Positions 8,530-17,190 of a DNA stretch of 64,000 nt are shown piece after piece (the stretch's first letter is position 1; every line of letters starts with the position of its first letter). Source of the stretch: an uncultured Collinsella sp. (GTDB lineage: Bacteria; Actinomycetota; Coriobacteriia; Coriobacteriales; Coriobacteriaceae); NCBI GenBank assembly GCA_900542825.1, contig UQOY01000009.1, positions 1-64,000 on the forward strand, read 5' to 3'. Below the pieces are notes generated by a model that saw only the letters and a list, made by a program, of their open reading frames with translations, was not told where the DNA came from and did no database searches. Made by a program: the position numbers and the translations under genes.

Positions 8530-10240
8530 AAAAGCGAAGACGGTCAATGTCCTTGAGGGGCCGATAACCGAGTCGTGCGCCGAGTTTCCCGCGCGCCACG
8601 TGTTTATCAAGTGCCCGGAGTGCCGCCGTGTGATCGATGAGGCACGCCTACACGACAACCTCGAGGTCTGCCCTCGTTGTGGCAAACACTTTCGCGTGAG
8701 CGGTCGCGCGCGCATGCGCATGACGGTCGACGAGGGCACGTTTGAGGAATGGGATGCCAATCTGGCGTCGGAGGACTTCCTCTCGTTTCCCGGCTATGCC
8801 GATAAGCTCAAGAGCGTGAGCGAGCGTTCGGGCGAGCGCGATGCCGTTGTGTGCGGCAGGGGCAAAATCTGCGGTTGCGATACCGCGCTCTTCTTTATGG
8901 ACGCTAACTTTATGATGGGCTCGATGGGCTCCGTGGTGGGCGAGAAGATCTGTCGCGCATTTGAGCGTGCGACCGAGCTGGGATTGCCAGTTGTCGGCTT
9001 TACCGTTTCGGGCGGTGCGCGCATGCAAGAGGGCGTGACCTCGCTTATGCAGATGGCCAAGATTTCTGCGGCGGTTAGGCGCCACAGCGAGGCGGGCGGC
9101 CTGTATATCACGGTGCTCACCGACCCCACGACCGGAGGTGTAACCGCGAGCTTTGCCATGGAGGGTGACATTATCCTGGCCGAGCCCGATGCCCTGACGG
9201 CATTTGCCGGCCCGCGCGTGATCGAGCAAAACATGCACAAGCGTCTGCCCAAGGGATTCCAGCGCTCCGAGTTTTTGCTGGAGCACGGCTTTTGCGATGC
9301 CGTTGTTCCGCGTGGCGAGATTGCGCTCACGGTAGGCGAGCTGCTGGCGCTGCACGAAGGGCACGCGCCCAGCCTGGGGGCACCGCACGAGATTGTGCAT
9401 GCGGGTCGCCGCGGCAAAAAGCTGGGACACTTGTTTAAGCGCTCGGCGGCACCAAAAACCGCGCTCGAGATTGTCAAGCAGACCCGCTCGGCAGATCGTG
9501 CCACGGCGGGTGAGATGATCTCGCTGGGCTTGGACGGATTTGTGGAGCTGCACGGCGACCGTTACTTTGGTGATGACGCCGCCGTGGTGGGTGGCATTGG
9601 CTGGAAAGACGGACGTCCTGTGACGGTTATCGCCATCGAGCGCGGCACCACGACCAAAGAGCGTATGCGCCGCAACTTTGGCATGGCGCATCCCGAGGGC
9701 TACCGCAAAGCGCGTCGCCTTATGCGCCAGGCCGAAAAGTTTGGTCGACCGGTTCTGTGCCTGGTCGATACTTCGGGCGCGTTTTGCGGCATCGGTGCCG
9801 AGGAGCGCGGCCAGGGCGAGGCGATTGCCCAGAATCTCATGGAGATGAGCGGCCTTAAGACGCCGATTGTCTCGGTGGTGACAGGCGAGGGCGGCTCTGG
9901 TGGTGCGCTGGCGCTGTCCGTGGCCGACCGCATCCTGATGCTCTCGAGCTCGGCCTATTCGGTCGTGAGCCCCGAGGCCTGTGCGTCGATCCTGTGGAAG
10001 GATACCGAGCGCGCGAATGAGGCCGCCGAGGCGCTGAAGCTCACGGCTCCCGATCTGTTGGCGCTCGGCATCATCGACGGCATTGTTGACGATAGGGGTC
10101 TGTCGCATGAGGAGATTGCCGACGCCGTCGTGTCCTCGGCATTTACGGCCTTCGACGCGCTTGGACAGCTCGACGACACGACCCTTACAAACCTCCGCTA
10201 CGAAAAGTACCGCGCAATCGGTCGGTACCGCACGATGTGA
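8516..10240 (+). CDS. accDA: Acetyl-CoA carboxylase carboxyltransferase, fused beta-alpha
   Basis: A single 574-residue chain contains AccD followed by AccA. The AccD zinc finger is Cys33/Cys36 and Cys52/Cys55 (CPEC, CPRC). The AccA half starts near residue 310 (ALEIVKQTRSADRA) and carries GEGGSGGALALSVAD and SPEACASILW. Together they move CO2 from biotin to acetyl-CoA. The start at 8516 overlaps accC; an ATG six bases later is equally possible. Last gene of the fab-acc operon. Confidence 0.94.
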   Translation: MLMNRKAKTVNVLEGPITESCAEFPARHVFIKCPECRRVIDEARLHDNLEVCPRCGKHFRVSGRARMRMTVDEGTFEEWDANLASEDFLSFPGYADKLKSVSERSGERDAVVCGRGKICGCDTALFFMDANFMMGSMGSVVGEKICRAFERATELGLPVVGFTVSGGARMQEGVTSLMQMAKISAAVRRHSEAGGLYITVLTDPTTGGVTASFAMEGDIILAEPDALTAFAGPRVIEQNMHKRLPKGFQRSEFLLEHGFCDAVVPRGEIALTVGELLALHEGHAPSLGAPHEIVHAGRRGKKLGHLFKRSAAPKTALEIVKQTRSADRATAGEMISLGLDGFVELHGDRYFGDDAAVVGGIGWKDGRPVTVIAIERGTTTKERMRRNFGMAHPEGYRKARRLMRQAEKFGRPVLCLVDTSGAFCGIGAEERGQGEAIAQNLMEMSGLKTPIVSVVTGEGGSGGALALSVADRILMLSSSAYSVVSPEACASILWKDTERANEAAEALKLTAPDLLALGIIDGIVDDRGLSHEEIADAVVSSAFTAFDALGQLDDTTLTNLRYEKYRAIGRYRTM

Positions 10241-10265
10241 CAAAGGGACAGCCCGCATGTCACAT
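10235..10265. repeat. Palindrome at the end of the fab-acc operon
   Basis: Eight-base arms ATGTGACA and TGTCACAT enclose AAAGGGACAGCCCGC. The left arm includes the accDA stop. It resembles other hairpins in this window with a GGGAC core. It could be a weak operon-end signal or part of a dispersed repeat. Confidence 0.5.
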
Positions 10266-10280
10266 TGGGAAAGGCGTTCC

Positions 10281-11495
10281 ATGTCACAAGTTTCTAACAC
10301 CACGTTTGCAACGACGGTTTCATCAAACGCCATGGCCGTGGTGGACTATCTGTCCAAAAGCATGATGTCGGCGCTGCCGTTTATTGTCTGCGCGGCGTTG
10401 TTCCGCACCGTCGCCGTCATTATGGGCGAAGGCATGCTGGGCCTGTGGTCTGCCGATTCCGAAATCTATCGCCTGTTCTACAGTTGGCTCTATAACGCCG
10501 GCTACTACTTTTTGCCCATTTATCTTGGTTGGGCGGCCGCCCGCCAGCTCGGTTGTTCGGAGCAGCTGGGCATGATGCTGGGCGGCGTATTGATTGCGCC
10601 CGATCTGCTTAAGCTCGTCGATGCCGCATCGACGACGGGGGCATCGATGACTTCCGTGTATGGTCTGCTTCCCGCGCCGGTCAACGATTACACGACGACT
10701 GTTATTCCGGTTCTCATCTCGGTGCCCGTGCTGTGGCGAGTGGAGTGTTTCTTTCAGCACGTTATCCCTAAGGCCGTGGCGTTTTCGTTCGTTCCGTTTG
10801 CGATCATGCTTGTCATGGTTCCGGTTTCGCTGTGTATTACGGCGCCGGCGGGCAGCTATCTGGGCATGCTGTTGGGCCAGCTTATGTTTATGCTTGGCAA
10901 TTCCGGTGGCATCGTGTCGCTGCTCACGCTCATGGGGCTTGCCGCGGGCTGGGAGTTCCTAAAGATCGCGGGCGTCAGCAACGTCGTCCTATCGCTCGCC
11001 TATGCGCAGTTTATGAGTGTGGGAACGGATTCGTGCATCCTGATCGCCGCGACGATGGCAACGTTCGCCGTTTGGGGCATGCCCTTTGGCGCGTCGCTCC
11101 GCGTTGCGGATAAGGACGAGAAGGCGCTCATGCTGGGCTATTCAATCTCGGGCGCGCTTGGCGGCGTAAGCGAGCCGGCGCTGTACGGTTGCGGCTTTAA
11201 ATACGGCAGGTGCCTGACGTGCATGGCCATTGGCGGTGCCGTCGGAGGCCTTGTTGCGGCCGTGGGCCACGTTACGGCCTATACCATCGGCATGACGAAT
11301 GTCCTCATGGTCATTGGCTTTGCCACAGGTGGTTTTTCGAACCTGCTGTGGTGCTGCGTTGCCGGCGGCACGGCATTTGCGGTGTCTGCGGCGCTGAGCT
11401 ACTGCTTTGGCGTGGTGCCGGCGAAGGGGCAGGCGACGGGGGACGGAGCCGATTCGCCCGAAACAGTGGCGAGCGCTGCTGAAGTAAGCGCATAA
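10281..11495 (+). CDS. Orphan PTS permease EIIC subunit, glucose/beta-glucoside superfamily
   Basis: Polytopic membrane permease of the phosphotransferase system: many hydrophobic segments and the EIIC motif GGVSEPALYG near two thirds of the chain. EIIA and EIIB domains are missing from the protein and from its neighbours, so they must come from elsewhere or it is a relic. The ATG at 10281 follows GAAAGG; upstream in-frame ATGs at 10257 and 10083 lack a good site, and the latter lies inside accDA. The sugar is not evident. The C-terminal tail is Ala/Glu rich. 404 residues. Confidence 0.8.
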   Translation: MSQVSNTTFATTVSSNAMAVVDYLSKSMMSALPFIVCAALFRTVAVIMGEGMLGLWSADSEIYRLFYSWLYNAGYYFLPIYLGWAAARQLGCSEQLGMMLGGVLIAPDLLKLVDAASTTGASMTSVYGLLPAPVNDYTTTVIPVLISVPVLWRVECFFQHVIPKAVAFSFVPFAIMLVMVPVSLCITAPAGSYLGMLLGQLMFMLGNSGGIVSLLTLMGLAAGWEFLKIAGVSNVVLSLAYAQFMSVGTDSCILIAATMATFAVWGMPFGASLRVADKDEKALMLGYSISGALGGVSEPALYGCGFKYGRCLTCMAIGGAVGGLVAAVGHVTAYTIGMTNVLMVIGFATGGFSNLLWCCVAGGTAFAVSAALSYCFGVVPAKGQATGDGADSPETVASAAEVSA

Positions 11496-11502
11496 ACCAG
11501 TG

Positions 11503-11526
11503 CGACAAAAGGACGATCCCTTGTCG
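11503..11526. repeat. Small GGAC-core hairpin after the EIIC gene
   Basis: Arms CGACAA and TTGTCG flank AAGGACGATCCC. Similar in layout to 10235-10265. It sits just before the real terminator. Confidence 0.4.
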
Positions 11527-11532
11527 TGTTCC

Positions 11533-11566
11533 AAGGCCGCGGCCCGTGTGGGCTGCGGCCTTTTTG
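11533..11566 (+). terminator. Rho-independent terminator after the EIIC gene
   Basis: GGCCGCGGCCC and GGGCTGCGGCC form a GC-rich stem with a GTGT loop, followed directly by TTTTT. Confidence 0.9.
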
Positions 11567-11644
11567 TATCTGGGGGACAAAGTGGCTACACTACAATCCG
11601 GTCAAGCAATAGATATATAGGTAGTACCGTGGGGGCGGATGTAG

Positions 11645-12799
11645 ATGGTCGAGTGGATTGTTAGGCGCGCACAGGGCGATCGTGCGCGTGTGGGCACGTT
11701 AGCGGGCATGGTGTGTATTGTCGCCAATGTTGCACTTTGTGCTGCGAAGGGTGCCATTGGTGTGGTTTCGGGATCGGTTTCGATTGTGGCGGATGCCATG
11801 AACAACCTGTCCGATGCCAGCTCGAATATCGTGAGCGTGCTGGGCTTTAAGCTGGCGAGCAAGCCGGCCGACCCCGAGCATCCTTACGGCCACGGTCGCT
11901 ATGAGTATCTCTCGGGATTGGTCGTGGCGGCGCTCGTGCTGCTGATTGGCGTTGAACTGGTGAAGTCCTCGGTCGAGCGCGTCATCCACCCCGAACCTGT
12001 CGAGTTCTCGCTTGCCCTGGTGGCAGTTCTAGTGCTTTCGATGGTCGTAAAGCTCTGGATGGCGGCCCTCAACCAAAAGCTCGGCGATCGCATTGAGTCC
12101 GAGACGCTGCATGCGACCGCGCAGGATTCCAAGAACGATGTTCTTGCCACGGGCGCCGTACTGGCGTGCGCAATCGTTTCGCAGGTGACGGGCATCAACC
12201 TTGACGCTTGGGTCGGCCTTGCCGTTGGTGCCTATATTGGCTGGAGCGGTTTTGAACTCATCCAGGATACGGTGAGCCCGCTTTTGGGCCAGACGCCCAA
12301 TCCTAAGCTGGTCAAGCACATTCGAGACAAGATCATGAGCTATCCCGGCGTTTTGGGCGTTCACGATCTGATGGTTCACGATTACGGCCCGGGCAGGAAG
12401 TTCGCAAGCGCTCACGCCGAGATGGCAGCCGAGGCCAGCCCTCTGGAAAGTCATGACACGCTCGACAATATTGAGCAGGCGTTTAGGAACGAAGACGGCA
12501 TGATCGTCACGCTCCATTACGATCCCATCGTGACCGATGACCCCAAGCTGGCAAGCATGCGTTTGCGCATCAACGCCATGGCTCAAGAGATCGATAGCCG
12601 TCTTACAATTCACGATCTGCGCTGTGTGCCGGGTCCCACGCACACCAACGTGATTTTTGACTGCGTGCGACCCTCGGATCTGCAGATGAGTGCCGAAGAC
12701 TTAAAGCACGCGCTGGCACAACGGGTCGAATCGGAATACCCCAAGTCGATTGCCAAGATCACGATCGACGAAGACTACGTAGGCCATACCCACGAGTAG
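11645..12799 (+). CDS. Cation diffusion facilitator family metal exporter
   Basis: Six-helix inner-membrane cation/proton antiporter with a cytosolic C-terminal domain. The first helices contain Asp50 and Asn54 (VADAMNNLSDASSN), the loop has HPYGHGRYEY, and a later helix has Asp161 and Asp165 (QDSKND), a DxxxD pattern rather than the zinc-type HxxxD; this hints at manganese or iron but is not proof. The C-terminal half (LTIHDLRCVPG, NVIFDCVRP) is a long cytosolic domain. Stands alone; substrate unassigned. 384 residues. Confidence 0.88.
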   Translation: MVEWIVRRAQGDRARVGTLAGMVCIVANVALCAAKGAIGVVSGSVSIVADAMNNLSDASSNIVSVLGFKLASKPADPEHPYGHGRYEYLSGLVVAALVLLIGVELVKSSVERVIHPEPVEFSLALVAVLVLSMVVKLWMAALNQKLGDRIESETLHATAQDSKNDVLATGAVLACAIVSQVTGINLDAWVGLAVGAYIGWSGFELIQDTVSPLLGQTPNPKLVKHIRDKIMSYPGVLGVHDLMVHDYGPGRKFASAHAEMAAEASPLESHDTLDNIEQAFRNEDGMIVTLHYDPIVTDDPKLASMRLRINAMAQEIDSRLTIHDLRCVPGPTHTNVIFDCVRPSDLQMSAEDLKHALAQRVESEYPKSIAKITIDEDYVGHTHE

Positions 12800-12838
12800 G
12801 GCTGCGCCGGTAAAGCTAGGTATACAGAAGGGGAGAGC

Positions 12839-13465
12839 ATGAAGCGTCTATATCTACTTCGTCATGGTCAGACGGAATTCAACGTCAAAAAGCTCGTCCA
12901 GGGTCGCTGCGATTCTCCGCTCACCGATCTGGGCCGCCAGCAGGCACGGGCGGCAGCCGCATGGCTCAAGGCCCACGGCGTCGTTCCCGACAAAGTGGTC
13001 TCATCACCCTTAGGCCGAGCCATGGACACAGCTCAGCTCGTCGCATGCGAGCTCATCGGCCCGGACGCAGCAGTCGAGCCCTGCAAAGGCATTATCGAGC
13101 GCTGCTACGGCACCTTCGAAGAAGGCCCCCACGACGCCCTTCCCACCGACGTCTGGGATCCGGGCGAGGACCTGGTCCCCTTCGGAGGAGAAGGAAGCCG
13201 CGCGCTGCAAGAGCGCATGGTAGACACTCTCACCGATATCATGGGCGTCGAGGGCATCGAAACCCTCCTGGCAGTAAGCCACGGCAGCGCCAGCCGCCAA
13301 TTCATCAAGGCTGCAGCCCCAGAGGGCTTCGAGCTCCCAACAAAACTTCCCAACTGCGCCATCATGATCTTCGATTTTGAAGAGGCAAAGCCACAAGCAG
13401 AAGGCGAGCCAATGCAATGCAAGTTCACCCTCCAGCAAATTGTGGATCCCCAACAAAGTAATTAG
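12839..13465 (+). CDS. Histidine phosphatase / phosphoglycerate mutase family protein
   Basis: Begins with the phosphohistidine motif LLRHGQTEFN (His9); the second histidine is in AVSHGSASRQF near residue 145. 208 residues. The family includes cofactor-dependent mutases and many small phosphatases, so the substrate is not assigned. GGGGAGAGC precedes the ATG. It follows the metal exporter by 39 bases and may be cotranscribed with it. Confidence 0.85.
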   Translation: MKRLYLLRHGQTEFNVKKLVQGRCDSPLTDLGRQQARAAAAWLKAHGVVPDKVVSSPLGRAMDTAQLVACELIGPDAAVEPCKGIIERCYGTFEEGPHDALPTDVWDPGEDLVPFGGEGSRALQERMVDTLTDIMGVEGIETLLAVSHGSASRQFIKAAAPEGFELPTKLPNCAIMIFDFEEAKPQAEGEPMQCKFTLQQIVDPQQSN

Positions 13466-13510
13466 CTGAGCGAGCAGAGTTAAGCAGACATCAACGTGTC
13501 GTCTCCCGAG

Positions 13511-13645
13511 CTTGGCAGAGGGGCGGCGAAATATATTAAGTTTGTCGCGAGTTCCGCACGCAAAGGAAAGCACTTAATGTGCTTTCCGTCTTGCGCAGGA
13601 CTGTAGAGCAGCAAACTTAATATATTTCGCCGCCCCTCTGCCAAG
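13511..13645. repeat. Nested palindromic element, copy 1
   Basis: Outer arms of 34 bases (13511-13544 and 13612-13645) are perfect inverse complements. Inside is a second perfect hairpin, 13565-13587 (GGAAAGCAC/GTGCTTTCC). Two core blocks, 13544-13560 and 13595-13604, recur exactly but inverted in the element at 44856-44973. It fills the space between the phosphatase gene and the rplC promoter. No transposase or coding frame is seen. Confidence 0.85.
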
Positions 13646-13705
13646 CCCAGGCGACTCCACGCACTTTACCTGCGTAAACAATGTGAGTGAAATATGAATC
13701 TCGAT

Positions 13706-13730
13706 GGATACGCCCGCAGCCGTGTATACT
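13706..13730 (+). promoter_or_regulatory. Probable rplC promoter; motif shared with rplB
   Basis: A 24-base block (13706-13729) ending in CCGTGTATAC matches 15571-15594 upstream of rplB at 21 of 24 positions. TATACT (13725-13730) could be the -10 box; no standard -35 lies 17 bases upstream, so the exact sigma contacts are unclear. Confidence 0.55.
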
Positions 13731-13913
13731 AAACAGCTGTGTGAAACCAGGGGAGTATTCTGGCTGGACAAAATGCCTGCTTAATAGGGTTGTCAGGTAG
13801 TCCGGGCGAAATACAAGGCTGGGGAGCACGTCGTGTAAGTAGTGGTCCTCTAGGGGCGTACGCTCGGTGGTGTACGCATTGTCCCAAGACCACGCGAGAG
13901 TTGGGATCATATC
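13731..13913 (+). other. Long 5' leader of rplC
   Basis: About 180 non-coding bases separate the promoter motif from rplC, where rpsJ would normally sit. A hairpin GCGTAC (13856-13861)/GTACGC (13872-13877) is visible. It may be an autoregulatory ribosomal-protein leader; no rpsJ remnant was recognised. Confidence 0.4.
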
Positions 13914-14534
13914 TTGATCAGCATGATTCTCGGCCGCAAGATTGGCATGACCCAGGTTTGGGACGAGGACGACAACGTCGTTCCCGTCACGGTCATCCAG
14001 GCTGGCCCCTGCGCTGTCTCGCAGGTTAAAACTCAGGCAACCGACGGCTATGACGCCGTCCAGATTGGTTTCGGCGACATCAAGGCCAAGAACGTGAACA
14101 AGCCCATGGCTGGTCACTTCGCCAAGGCCGGCGTCGAGCCTGTCCGCTTCCTTCGTGAGGTCCGCGTCGAGAACGGCGAGGAGCACAAGGTCGGCGAGGT
14201 CGTCACCGTCGCTGATTTCGCTGATGTCGAGAAGGTCGACGTCATCGGTACCTCCAAGGGTAAGGGCTTCCAGGGTCGCATCAAGCGCTGGGGTCAGCGC
14301 CGCGGTCCTATGACGCATGGTTCTCACTTCCAGCGTCACCCCGGTTCTATCGGTCAGTGCGCCTATCCTGCGCGCGTCCTCAAGGGCGTCAAGATGGCCG
14401 GTCACATGGGTAACGAGCGCGTTACCGTCAAGAACCTTTCCGTTGTCCGCATCGATGCCGAGCAGAACCTCATCTTGGTCAAGGGCGCTGTCCCGGGTGC
14501 CAAGAATGGTCTCGTCGCCATCCGTATGGCCTAA
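13914..14534 (+). CDS. rplC: 50S ribosomal protein L3
   Basis: Early-assembly large-subunit protein. The start (MILGRKIGMTQVWDEDD) and the MTHGSHFQRHPGSIG loop are diagnostic. The TTG at 13914 is chosen over the ATG at 13923 because GGGA lies at good spacing only for TTG. Leads a transcript without the usual upstream rpsJ. 206 residues. Confidence 0.96.
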   Translation: MISMILGRKIGMTQVWDEDDNVVPVTVIQAGPCAVSQVKTQATDGYDAVQIGFGDIKAKNVNKPMAGHFAKAGVEPVRFLREVRVENGEEHKVGEVVTVADFADVEKVDVIGTSKGKGFQGRIKRWGQRRGPMTHGSHFQRHPGSIGQCAYPARVLKGVKMAGHMGNERVTVKNLSVVRIDAEQNLILVKGAVPGAKNGLVAIRMA

Positions 14535-14580
14535 GGGCCCAGCCCATTTAGCCCAGCGTCATACCAAGGAGAACACTTAA

Positions 14581-15207
14581 ATGGCAAAGTTTGAAGTAAA
14601 GAACAGCGAGGGCAAGAAGGTCGCCGAGGCCGAGCTCGCCGCTGAGGTGTACGGCATCGAGCCGAACATCCACGTTATGCACCACATCGTCAAGTGCCAG
14701 ATGGCCTCTTGGCGTCAGGGCACCCAGTCCGCTAAGGGCCGCTCTGAGGTTTCCGGTGGCGGCAAGAAGCCTTGGCGTCAGAAGGGCACCGGCCGTGCCC
14801 GCCAGGGTTCCATCCGTGCTGCCCAGTGGCGTCACGGTGGCGTTGTCTTCGCCCCCAAGCCCCGTTCTTACGCTAAGCGTATGAACAACAAGGAGGTCAA
14901 GCTGGCTATGCGCTCCGCGCTTTCCGCCAAGCTGGCCGATGGCGAGCTCGTGCTCGTCGACGACTACGGCTTCGAGAAGCCTTCCACCAAGGCTGCCGTT
15001 GCCATGCTCAAGGCTCTCGGCCTTGAGGGCAAGCGTCTGACCATCATCGTTCGCGATGAGGACGTCAACGCCTACCTGTCGTTCCGCAACATTCCCAAGA
15101 CGTTCATCATCACCGCCGACGAGGCCAACACCTACGATCTCGTCAACAACAACGCTGTGCTGATGCCCGCCGACATCGCCGCTCACTTCGGGGAGGTGCT
15201 TGCATAA
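14581..15207 (+). CDS. rplD: 50S ribosomal protein L4
   Basis: 208-residue large-subunit protein lining the exit tunnel. Diagnostic loop GRSEVSGGGKKPWRQKGTGR (approximately 55-74) and FAPKPRSY are present. AAGGAG precedes the ATG. In many bacteria L4 represses its own operon; that role is not visible from sequence here. Directly abuts rplW. Confidence 0.97.
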   Translation: MAKFEVKNSEGKKVAEAELAAEVYGIEPNIHVMHHIVKCQMASWRQGTQSAKGRSEVSGGGKKPWRQKGTGRARQGSIRAAQWRHGGVVFAPKPRSYAKRMNNKEVKLAMRSALSAKLADGELVLVDDYGFEKPSTKAAVAMLKALGLEGKRLTIIVRDEDVNAYLSFRNIPKTFIITADEANTYDLVNNNAVLMPADIAAHFGEVLA

Positions 15208-15495
15208 ATGACCGCCCACGAGATCATCATCCGTCCGATCGTGTCCGAGCGTTCCTTCTCCGGCATGGAGCAGAACAAGTACACGTTCGAGGTCGCCAAG
15301 GATGCTAACAAGTATCAGATCAAGGACGCTGTCGAGGAGATCTTCGGCGTCAAGGTCGTTCGCGTGAACACCCTGACGGTCAAGCCCAAGACCAAGCGCG
15401 TGCGCTATGTCGCCGGCAAGACCCGTTCTTGGAAGAAGGCCATCGTCACGCTGGCCGAGGGCGACACCATCGAGGTCTTTGGCAACCAGGCCTAA
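15208..15495 (+). CDS. rplW: 50S ribosomal protein L23
   Basis: 95-residue tunnel-exit protein that docks trigger factor and SRP. IIRPIVSERSF at the N-terminus and RVNTLTVKPKTKRVR in the middle fit the family. Its ATG follows the rplD stop with no gap. A 179-base structured gap then separates it from rplB. Confidence 0.96.
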   Translation: MTAHEIIIRPIVSERSFSGMEQNKYTFEVAKDANKYQIKDAVEEIFGVKVVRVNTLTVKPKTKRVRYVAGKTRSWKKAIVTLAEGDTIEVFGNQA

Positions 15496-15674
15496 GACTC
15501 GCTGCTGTTGAGTGAGCTCATGCCTCCCAAATAGGGGAGGCGAGAGCTCAAGGTTTTGGGCGTATAAAATGGACACGCCCGGAACCGTGTATACGTCCGG
15601 TGTCATCGCACCCGAGGCAGAACCTCGAATCCCTGTCTGCGATGGCTAACGGATTCCTATTGAAAGGGATTGTA
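15496..15674 (+). promoter_or_regulatory. Structured spacer and probable internal promoter before rplB
   Basis: A two-part hairpin, TGAGCTC/GAGCTCA (15513-15519/15544-15550) around GCCTCCC/GGGAGGC, is followed by GTTTTGGG and may attenuate. The 24-base block 15571-15594 repeats the rplC promoter motif. A second nested hairpin, ATCGCA/TGCGAT (15605-15610/15638-15643) around CGAGG/CCTCG, is in the leader. Confidence 0.5.
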
Positions 15675-16505
15675 ATGGCTGTAAAGCACCTTAAGCCGAC
15701 CTCCGCTGGTAGGCGTTGGCAGACGATCTCCGACTTCTCCGAGATCACCTGCACCAAGCCCGAGAAGTCTCTTCTCGAGCCCCTGCCCAAGAAGGCCGGT
15801 CGTAACAACAACGGCCGCATCACCACCCGCCACCAGGGCGGCGGCGTGAAGCGTCGTTACCGCGTGATCGACTTCAAGCGCAACAAGGACGGCGTGCCCG
15901 CCAAGGTTGCCACGATCGAGTACGATCCGAACCGTTCCGCTCGCATCGCTCTGCTGCACTACGCTGACGGTGAGAAGCGCTACATCCTGGCCCCCAAGGG
16001 CCTCGAGGTCGGTCAGACCGTCATGTCCGGTTCTGACGCCGACATCAAGCCGGGCAACGCTCTGCCCCTCGCCGACATCCCCGTCGGTACGCTCATCCAC
16101 GCCGTCGAGTTCCAGCCGGGCAAGGGCGCTGCTATCGCCCGTTCCGCCGGTAACTCCTGCCAGCTGATGGGTAAGGAGGGCAAGTACGCCATCGTCCGTA
16201 TGCCTTCCTCCGAGATGCGCCGCATCCTCGTTACCTGCCGCGCCACCGTCGGTGAGGTCGGCAACGCCGATCACGCCAACATCGTCATCGGCAAGGCCGG
16301 CCGTAAGCGTCACATGAACGTGCGCCCGACCGTCCGCGGTACCGTCATGAACCCTGTCGACCACCCGCACGGCGGTGGCGAGGGCAAGAACCACACCTCT
16401 GGTCGTCCCTCTGTTACCCCCTGGGGTAAGCCGACGAAGGGCCTTCGTACGCGCAAGAAGAAGAAGGTCTCGAACCAGCACATCATTCGTCGCCGTAAGA
16501 AGTAA
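15675..16505 (+). CDS. rplB: 50S ribosomal protein L2
   Basis: Universal protein near the peptidyl-transferase centre. Signatures GRNNNGRITTRHQGGG and MNPVDHPHGGGEGK (with the conserved histidine) are present. The ATG at 15675 follows GAAAGGGAT; the upstream frame to 15600 overlaps leader hairpins and is rejected. 276 residues, normal length. Confidence 0.97.
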   Translation: MAVKHLKPTSAGRRWQTISDFSEITCTKPEKSLLEPLPKKAGRNNNGRITTRHQGGGVKRRYRVIDFKRNKDGVPAKVATIEYDPNRSARIALLHYADGEKRYILAPKGLEVGQTVMSGSDADIKPGNALPLADIPVGTLIHAVEFQPGKGAAIARSAGNSCQLMGKEGKYAIVRMPSSEMRRILVTCRATVGEVGNADHANIVIGKAGRKRHMNVRPTVRGTVMNPVDHPHGGGEGKNHTSGRPSVTPWGKPTKGLRTRKKKKVSNQHIIRRRKK

Positions 16506-16537
16506 TTTCGGATACCGAGTTTTAGGAGAAAGCACTT

Positions 16538-16798
16538 ATGAGCAGAAGTCTCAAAAAGGGCCCGTTCGTGGAGACTCGCCTTCTCTCGCGTATCACCGCG
16601 ATGAACGAGGCTGGCAAGAAGGACGTCGTGAAGACCTGGTCCCGCGCGTCCACCATCTTCCCCGAGATGGTTGGTCACACCATCGCCGTCCACGACGGCC
16701 GCAAGCATGTGCCCGTGTATGTTACCGAGTCCATGGTTGGTCACAAGCTCGGCGAGTTCGCGCCGACTCGTACGTTCCGTGGCCACAAGGCCAAATAG
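16538..16798 (+). CDS. rpsS: 30S ribosomal protein S19
   Basis: 86 residues; MSRSLKKGPFV start and TIAVHDGRKHVPVYV are typical of S19, which contacts S13 and 16S rRNA in the head. TAGGAGAAAGC precedes the ATG at 16538; rplV follows after 14 bases. Confidence 0.97.
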   Translation: MSRSLKKGPFVETRLLSRITAMNEAGKKDVVKTWSRASTIFPEMVGHTIAVHDGRKHVPVYVTESMVGHKLGEFAPTRTFRGHKAK

Positions 16799-16812
16799 GG
16801 GGTTAACCGTAA

Positions 16813-17184
16813 ATGGCAACTAAGTCTATTGAAACTGAGGCCACCGAGGTTCGCGCCGTCGCTAAGTACGTGCGTGTTTCCCCCAGCAAGGCCCGCCTGG
16901 TGGTCGATCTGATCCGCCGCAAGCCTGTCGCTCAGGCCTTCGACATCCTCCACTTCTGCGACCGCGCCGTCGCCGTGGATGTCGAGAAGGTTCTCCGTTC
17001 CGCCGTTGCGAACGCCGAGAACAACAACGGTCTGCGTGCCGACAACCTGGTTGTCGCCGCTGCCTATGTTGACGAGGGTCCGACGCTTAAGCGCATCCGT
17101 CCCCGCGCCAAGGGTTCCGCTTCTCGCATTCTGAAGCGTACTTCCCACATCACCGTCGTCGTTGCTCCTCGAAAGGAGGCGTAA
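16813..17184 (+). CDS. rplV: 50S ribosomal protein L22
   Basis: 123 residues. RVSPSKARLVVDLIRRKPV near the N-terminus and PRAKGSASRILKRTSHITV at the C-terminus match the globular part and the hairpin that lines the exit tunnel. Separated by six bases from rpsC. Confidence 0.97.
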   Translation: MATKSIETEATEVRAVAKYVRVSPSKARLVVDLIRRKPVAQAFDILHFCDRAVAVDVEKVLRSAVANAENNNGLRADNLVVAAAYVDEGPTLKRIRPRAKGSASRILKRTSHITVVVAPRKEA

Positions 17185-17190
17185 AGCTGT

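Noticed and set aside
13790..14029. Small gene between the leader and rplC
   Set aside because: Frame overlaps the start of L3, has no family resemblance and no ribosome site.
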